From the NCBI GenBank assembly GCA_046094425.1, contig JBJTHI010000076.1, forward strand, positions 1-9,580: DNA of 9,580 nucleotides, written 5' to 3'. Under the pieces are notes generated by a model. The model was not told where the DNA came from. It made no database searches and was given only the letters and a program-made list of their open reading frames with translations. Made by a program: the position numbers and the translations under genes. Positions within the stretch are counted from its first letter, which is position 1; every line of letters begins with the position of its first letter. Below are positions 5,932 through 9,580 of this stretch, piece after piece. This DNA is from JANPCX01 sp046094425 (GTDB lineage Bacteria > Pseudomonadota > Gammaproteobacteria > Burkholderiales > Burkholderiaceae_C).

Positions 5932-6411
5932 TTGACACCCAGCGTGCGCATTCAGACCCAGGACTTCGACCTGAGCACCGAAGTGGCCGCTTTACGCGCC
6001 GAGGTGGCCGGCGTCGGTGCGGTGGTGAGTTTTTTGGGCACAGTGCGTGAGCACAGTAGCGGGGACGCCATCCAGGGCATGACTTTGGAACATTACCCCG
6101 GCATGACGGAATCATCGATTGAGGCCATGATTCAAGCAGCCCAAGCGCGGTTCAACATCCTGGCAGCACGCATCATCCACCGCGTGGGCCCGCTATTACC
6201 GCAAGAGCAAATTGTTTGGGTGGGTGTGGCGGCTGCGCACCGGGGTGAAGCGTTTGCGGCCTGCGAGTACCTCATGGACTACCTCAAAACCCAAGCGCCC
6301 TTTTGGAAGAAGGAACACACCGCGGACGGCGGGCGTTGGGTGGATGCGCGGGCGAGTGATGACGCAGCACTGCGCAAGTGGGTTCCCGTGTCACCTACCA
6401 TTGCGCGATGA
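5932..6411 (+). CDS. moaE: Molybdopterin synthase catalytic subunit MoaE
   Basis: Large subunit of the synthase that turns cPMP into molybdopterin using MoaD thiocarboxylate. The start is set at TTG 5932 (MTPSVRIQTQDFD), 7 bases after AAGGT at 5920-5924. The frame stays open back to 5722, but that region is REP repeat. With this start the 159-residue product carries Lys119 and Lys126 in YLKTQAPFWKK at the same numbers as the catalytic lysines of E. coli MoaE, along with FLGTVRE (34-40), LEHYPGMTE (52-60), IHRVG (82-86) and AHRGEAF (102-108). An alternative start is GTG 5902 or TTG 5908 behind GGAGG at 5893-5897, which is itself partly made by the REP end. The stop overlaps the crcB start (ATGA at 6408-6411). 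Confidence 0.92.
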   Translation: MTPSVRIQTQDFDLSTEVAALRAEVAGVGAVVSFLGTVREHSSGDAIQGMTLEHYPGMTESSIEAMIQAAQARFNILAARIIHRVGPLLPQEQIVWVGVAAAHRGEAFAACEYLMDYLKTQAPFWKKEHTADGGRWVDARASDDAALRKWVPVSPTIAR

Positions 6412-6794
6412 ACGCACTGTCCCTCTCGTCTCTTTTGGCAGTCGCCGCAGGGGCGGCGCTGGGCGCAATCTTCCGCTGGTGGGCAGGCTTGTGGCTGAAC
6501 ACCGGCGGCGCGGCCTTCCCTGTGGGCACGGTGCTCGTGAACTGCGTCGGCGGTCTGCTGATCGGCATGGCCATGGTGTATTTCGAGCGCCAGCCCAATG
6601 ACACTTTGCGCTTGCTCCTGGTCACCGGTTTTTTGGGTGGCCTGACGACGTTCTCAGCGTTTTCGGCCGAATCGCTGAACCTGTTGCAACGGGGCGATTG
6701 GGCCTGGGCGATGGCGCACACCTTGGCCCATGTGCTGGGCGCCCTGGGCTGCGCGGCCCTGGGCTTTCGCCTGGCCAAGCTGATTTGGGCCTGA
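6408..6794 (+). CDS. crcB: CrcB/Fluc fluoride ion channel
   Basis: Small inner-membrane protein that forms a dual-topology dimer and exports fluoride. The 128-residue product is hydrophobic with four predicted membrane segments (about 5-28, 37-58, 66-88, 98-124) and carries the family signatures GAIFRWW (19-25), GTVLVNCVGG (40-49, Asn45) and GFLGGLTTFSAFSAES (74-89), including the two pore phenylalanines (82, 85). ATG 6408 is preferred over the in-frame upstream GTG at 6378 because it forms the ATGA overlap with moaE and removes a polar N-terminal stretch. The overlap implies coupling to the molybdopterin genes; the functional link is not obvious. No fluoride riboswitch is seen upstream. Confidence 0.94.
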   Translation: MNALSLSSLLAVAAGAALGAIFRWWAGLWLNTGGAAFPVGTVLVNCVGGLLIGMAMVYFERQPNDTLRLLLVTGFLGGLTTFSAFSAESLNLLQRGDWAWAMAHTLAHVLGALGCAALGFRLAKLIWA

Positions 6795-6796
6795 CT

Positions 6797-6810
6797 TTGA
6801 TCTAAATCAG
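6797..6810. promoter_or_regulatory. Candidate FNR-type site in the crcB-clpB gap
   Basis: TTGATCTAAATCAG matches the FNR/ANR consensus TTGAT-N4-ATCAA at 9 of 10 defined positions. It starts 2 bases after the crcB stop and lies 207 bases before clpB. The same bases form the loop and part of one arm of a 7-base inverted repeat (GGCCTGA at 6788-6794 with TCAGGCC at 6807-6813). No good -10 was found at the distance of a class II site, so this is a sequence match only. Confidence 0.3.
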
Positions 6811-6840
6811 GCCTCGCGACCAGTCGCAACGCATTGAGTG

Positions 6841-6869
6841 CTTGAAAAACCGCCTGTTGTGCCTCACTC
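6841..6869 (+). promoter_or_regulatory. Candidate sigma-32 heat-shock promoter for clpB
   Basis: CTTGAAA at 6841-6847 is a perfect sigma-32 -35 element. After 14 bases, CCTCACTC at 6862-6869 resembles the -10 consensus CCCCATNT in part. clpB is a classic heat-shock gene with a sigma-32 promoter in proteobacteria, which raises the prior. It predicts a leader of about 140 bases that contains the REP pair at 6901-6968. Confidence 0.45.
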
Positions 6870-6900
6870 TTAGTGAATAGGCCCGTTGAGCTTTTAATTT

Positions 6901-6968
6901 CCGTTCGGGCTGAGCTTGTCGAAGCCAAGGTTGCACGCGCTGCCCTTCGACAGGCTCAGGGCGAACGG
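6901..6968. repeat. Inverted REP pair (REPIN-like) in the clpB upstream region
   Basis: Two 26-base REP units face each other: 6901-6926 (starts CCGTTCGGGCTGAG) and 6943-6968 (ends CTCAGGGCGAACGG), separated by 16 bases. They are imperfect inverted copies, so they can form a hairpin. They are of the same family as 5755-5894. If the CTTGAAA promoter is used, this hairpin is transcribed, ending 35 bases before the clpB ribosome site GGAGG at 7004-7008. Confidence 0.85.
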
Positions 6969-7016
6969 TTGACACTTCAAACGGCCCGATCACCAGGCCA
7001 CCCGGAGGTTCTAACC

Positions 7017-9580
7017 ATGCGACTCGACAAACTCACCACCAAATTCCAAGACGCCCTGTCTGACGCCCAAAGCCTGGCGATTCAGCGCGACAACCCCTAC
7101 ATCGAACCCGTCCACATCCTGGCCGCCATGCTGGCCCAGGTGGACGGCCCCAAGGCGCTGCTGGAGCGCGCCGGGGTCAGCACCGCCAAGCTGCAAGAAG
7201 CGCTGGAAGGGGCGATGGCCAAATTGCCCCAGGTGCAAGGGGGCGAACAAGTGCAAGCCAGCCGTGACACGGCGGCCGTGCTGCAAGCCTCAGAAAAAGA
7301 ATCTGGCAAACGTGGCGACGAGTTCATCTCCAGCGAAATGTTTTTGCTGGCCGTGGCCGAGCACAAAACACTGGGCCCCTTGGTCAAGGAACATGGCCTG
7401 ACCCGCAAGGCCCTGGAAGCCGCTATTGACGCCGTGCGCGGTGGTGCCAAGGTGGACAACCCCGAGGCCGAAGGCCAGCGCGAGGCGCTCAAAAAATACA
7501 CGCTCGACCTCACCGAACGCGCCCGCGCGGGCAAGCTCGACCCGGTGATTGGCCGCGACGACGAAATCCGCCGCGCCATCCAGGTGCTGCAGCGCCGCAC
7601 CAAAAACAACCCGGTGTTGATTGGTGAGCCGGGTGTCGGCAAAACCGCCATCGTCGAGGGCTTGGCCCAGCGCATCGTGGCCGGTGAAGTGCCCGAGTCG
7701 CTCAAGAACAAACGTTTGTTGGTGCTCGACATGGCCTTGCTCTTGGCAGGCACCAAATTCCGTGGCGAATTTGAAGAACGTTTGAAGGCCGTGCTTAAAG
7801 AAGTGGCCCAAGACGAAGGCCAAACCATCGTCTTCATCGACGAGATCCACACCATGGTGGGCGCGGGCAAAACCGAAGGCTCGATGGACGCGGGCAACAT
7901 GCTCAAACCCGCCTTGGCGCGCGGTGAGTTGCATTGCATTGGAGCGACCACGCTCAACGAATACCGCAAATACGTCGAAAAAGACGCTGCGCTGGAACGC
8001 CGTTTTCAAAAGGTGCTGGTGGGCGAGCCCACAGTGGAAGCCACCATCGCCATCCTGCGCGGCCTGCAAGAGAAGTATGAAGTGCACCATGGCGTGGAGA
8101 TCACCGACCCCGCCATCGTCGCCGCCGCTGAACTCAGCCATCGCTACATCACCGACCGTTTCCTGCCCGACAAAGCGATCGACCTGATCGACGAAGCGGC
8201 CGCCAAGGTCAAGATCGAGATCGACTCCAAACCCGAGGTGATGGACAAGTTAGACCGCCGCTTGATTCAACTCAAGATCGAGCGTGAGGCCGTGCGCCGC
8301 GAGAAAGACGAAGCCTCGCAAAAACGCTTTGAGCTGATTGAAGAAGAAATCAGCAAGCTCGAGCGCGAAGCGGCTGACCTGGACGACCTGTGGAAGGCCG
8401 AGAAAGCCGCCGCCCAAGGCTCGGCCCACATCAAAGAAGAGATCGACCGCATTCGCACTCAAATTGAAGAGTTCAAACGCAAGGGCGACTTCAACAAACT
8501 CGCCGAGTTGCAATACGGCAAGTTGCCCGACCTGGAGAAAAAACTCAAAGAGGCGCAGGCCAAAGAACAAGGCAAAGCCAAACAAGCAGGCGGCAAACCG
8601 CAGTTGCTGCGCACCTTGGTGGGCGCGGAAGAAATTGCCGAGGTGGTGGCCCGCGCCACGGGCATTCCTGTGTCCAAGCTGATGCAGGGCGAGCGCGAGA
8701 AGCTGCTGCAAATGGAAGCCAAACTGCACGAGCGCGTGGTGGGGCAAGACGAAGCCATTGCCGCGGTGGCCAATGCCATACGCCGCTCGCGTTCGGGCTT
8801 GTCCGACCCGAACCGGCCCACAGGTTCCTTCCTCTTCCTCGGCCCCACGGGCGTCGGCAAAACCGAGCTGTGCAAAGCGCTCGCAGGTTTTCTCTTTGAC
8901 AGCGAAGAGCACATGATCCGCGTGGACATGAGCGAGTTCATGGAGAAACACAGCGTCAGCCGTTTGATCGGCGCGCCTCCGGGTTATGTGGGCTACGACG
9001 AAGGCGGCGCGCTCACTGAAGCCGTGCGCCGCAAGCCCTATAGCGTGTTGCTGTTGGACGAAGTGGAAAAAGCCCACCCCGACGTCTTCAACGTGCTGCT
9101 GCAAGTGCTGGACGATGGCCGCCTCACCGACGGCCAAGGCCGCACCGTGGACTTCAAAAACACCGTCATCGTCATGACCAGCAATTTGGGTTCACACCAA
9201 ATCATGAACCTGGCCGGTCAAGACAGCGAGGTCATCCGCGAAGCCGTGTGGGCCGAGGTGAAACAGCACTTCCGCCCCGAGTTCCTGAACCGCATCGACG
9301 AGACCGTGGTCTTCCATGCCCTGGACAACAACAACATCGCCGCCATCGCCAAGATTCAACTCAAGGTGCTGGAAGCCCGCATCGAAAAAATGGACATGAA
9401 GTTGGACGTGTCCGCCGACGCCTTGGCCGAACTCGCCAAAGTCGGTTTCGACCCCGCCTTCGGTGCCCGCCCCCTCAAACGCGCCATCCAACAGCGCATT
9501 GAAAACCCGGTGGCCAAGCTGATTTTGGAAGGCAAGTTCGGGCCTAAGGATGTGATTCCGGTGGATGTGCAGGATGGGGA
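7017..9580 (+). CDS. clpB: ATP-dependent chaperone/disaggregase ClpB (last few codons beyond the window)
   Basis: Hexameric AAA+ machine that, with DnaK, threads proteins out of aggregates. GGAGG at 7004-7008, 8 bases before ATG, fixes the start. 854 codons are visible with no stop; E. coli ClpB has 857 residues, so only a few are missing. Order: N domain 1 to about 145 (MRLDKLTTKFQDALSDAQ); NBD1 with Walker A GEPGVGKT (203-210) and Walker B FIDEIH (Glu276); coiled-coil middle domain from about 403 to 525 (SKPEVMDKLDRRLIQLK), which separates ClpB from ClpA and ClpC; NBD2 with Walker A GPTGVGKT (609-616), pore loop GYVGYDEGG and Walker B LLLDEVEK (Glu682); C-terminal domain with GARPLKRAIQQ. 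Pore loop 1 reads TKFRGEFEE, with Phe where E. coli has Tyr, still aromatic. All catalytic parts look intact. Confidence 0.97.
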   Translation, partial: MRLDKLTTKFQDALSDAQSLAIQRDNPYIEPVHILAAMLAQVDGPKALLERAGVSTAKLQEALEGAMAKLPQVQGGEQVQASRDTAAVLQASEKESGKRGDEFISSEMFLLAVAEHKTLGPLVKEHGLTRKALEAAIDAVRGGAKVDNPEAEGQREALKKYTLDLTERARAGKLDPVIGRDDEIRRAIQVLQRRTKNNPVLIGEPGVGKTAIVEGLAQRIVAGEVPESLKNKRLLVLDMALLLAGTKFRGEFEERLKAVLKEVAQDEGQTIVFIDEIHTMVGAGKTEGSMDAGNMLKPALARGELHCIGATTLNEYRKYVEKDAALERRFQKVLVGEPTVEATIAILRGLQEKYEVHHGVEITDPAIVAAAELSHRYITDRFLPDKAIDLIDEAAAKVKIEIDSKPEVMDKLDRRLIQLKIEREAVRREKDEASQKRFELIEEEISKLEREAADLDDLWKAEKAAAQGSAHIKEEIDRIRTQIEEFKRKGDFNKLAELQYGKLPDLEKKLKEAQAKEQGKAKQAGGKPQLLRTLVGAEEIAEVVARATGIPVSKLMQGEREKLLQMEAKLHERVVGQDEAIAAVANAIRRSRSGLSDPNRPTGSFLFLGPTGVGKTELCKALAGFLFDSEEHMIRVDMSEFMEKHSVSRLIGAPPGYVGYDEGGALTEAVRRKPYSVLLLDEVEKAHPDVFNVLLQVLDDGRLTDGQGRTVDFKNTVIVMTSNLGSHQIMNLAGQDSEVIREAVWAEVKQHFRPEFLNRIDETVVFHALDNNNIAAIAKIQLKVLEARIEKMDMKLDVSADALAELAKVGFDPAFGARPLKRAIQQRIENPVAKLILEGKFGPKDVIPVDVQDG

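Noticed and set aside
6300..6407. Fluoride riboswitch before crcB
   Set aside because: This is moaE coding sequence, and no fluoride-riboswitch core was recognised.
6788..6813. Hairpin GGCCTGA/TCAGGCC at the end of crcB as an intrinsic terminator
   Set aside because: Seven-base stem but a 12-base loop and no T tract after it; more likely linked to the FNR-like palindrome, or chance.
6969..6997. TTGACA directly after the REP pair as a sigma-70 -35 for clpB
   Set aside because: No TATAAT-like element at 16-18 bases.
7097..9137. Long minus-strand open frames opposite clpB
   Set aside because: Typical antisense shadows of a GC-rich gene; the plus strand encodes full ClpB motifs over the same span.

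Overview
The window reads as chromosomal DNA of a betaproteobacterium, most likely Burkholderiales/Comamonadaceae. This is inferred from the GC-rich core genes, the order hom-thrC-moeA-moaD-moaE-crcB-clpB, and short REP repeats of a type common in that group. No rRNA, tRNA or CRISPR array is visible.

Layout: (1) 1-2576, the end of hom (homoserine dehydrogenase, ACT domain) and a complete thrC (threonine synthase), separated by an AT-rich lipoprotein gene that looks like a later arrival. (2) 2577-4217, an accessory block: a convergent minus-strand lipoprotein gene, then a yefM-yoeB toxin-antitoxin pair behind a TGTACA-type operator. (3) 4227-6794, a tightly packed molybdopterin set moeA-moaD-moaE with crcB (fluoride channel) translationally linked at its end. 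(4) 6795-9580, a regulatory gap followed by clpB (disaggregase), which lacks only its last few codons.

The most unusual object is a 264-bp element at 3693-3956. It has perfect 30-bp terminal inverted repeats enclosing two further long hairpins, and no transposase. It sits exactly at the yefM/yoeB junction. Removing it together with one adjacent A restores an 83-residue YefM whose TGA overlaps the GTG of yoeB, so the ancestral state can be reconstructed by eye. In the present state the antitoxin reads 46 codons into the element, while the toxin is intact with all catalytic residues. This looks like a MITE-like or structured-RNA element that has rewired a toxin-antitoxin operon.

Second theme: REP/REPIN repeats have entered two gene gaps. 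A cluster at 5755-5894 separates moaD from moaE and creates a false N-terminal extension of MoaE. An inverted pair at 6901-6968 lies in the probable leader of clpB, downstream of a CTTGAAA heat-shock-like -35 and an FNR-like box. Threonine biosynthesis, molybdenum cofactor assembly and proteostasis are not functionally linked here; the core locus seems to be a conserved neighbourhood that has gathered insertions in its gaps.
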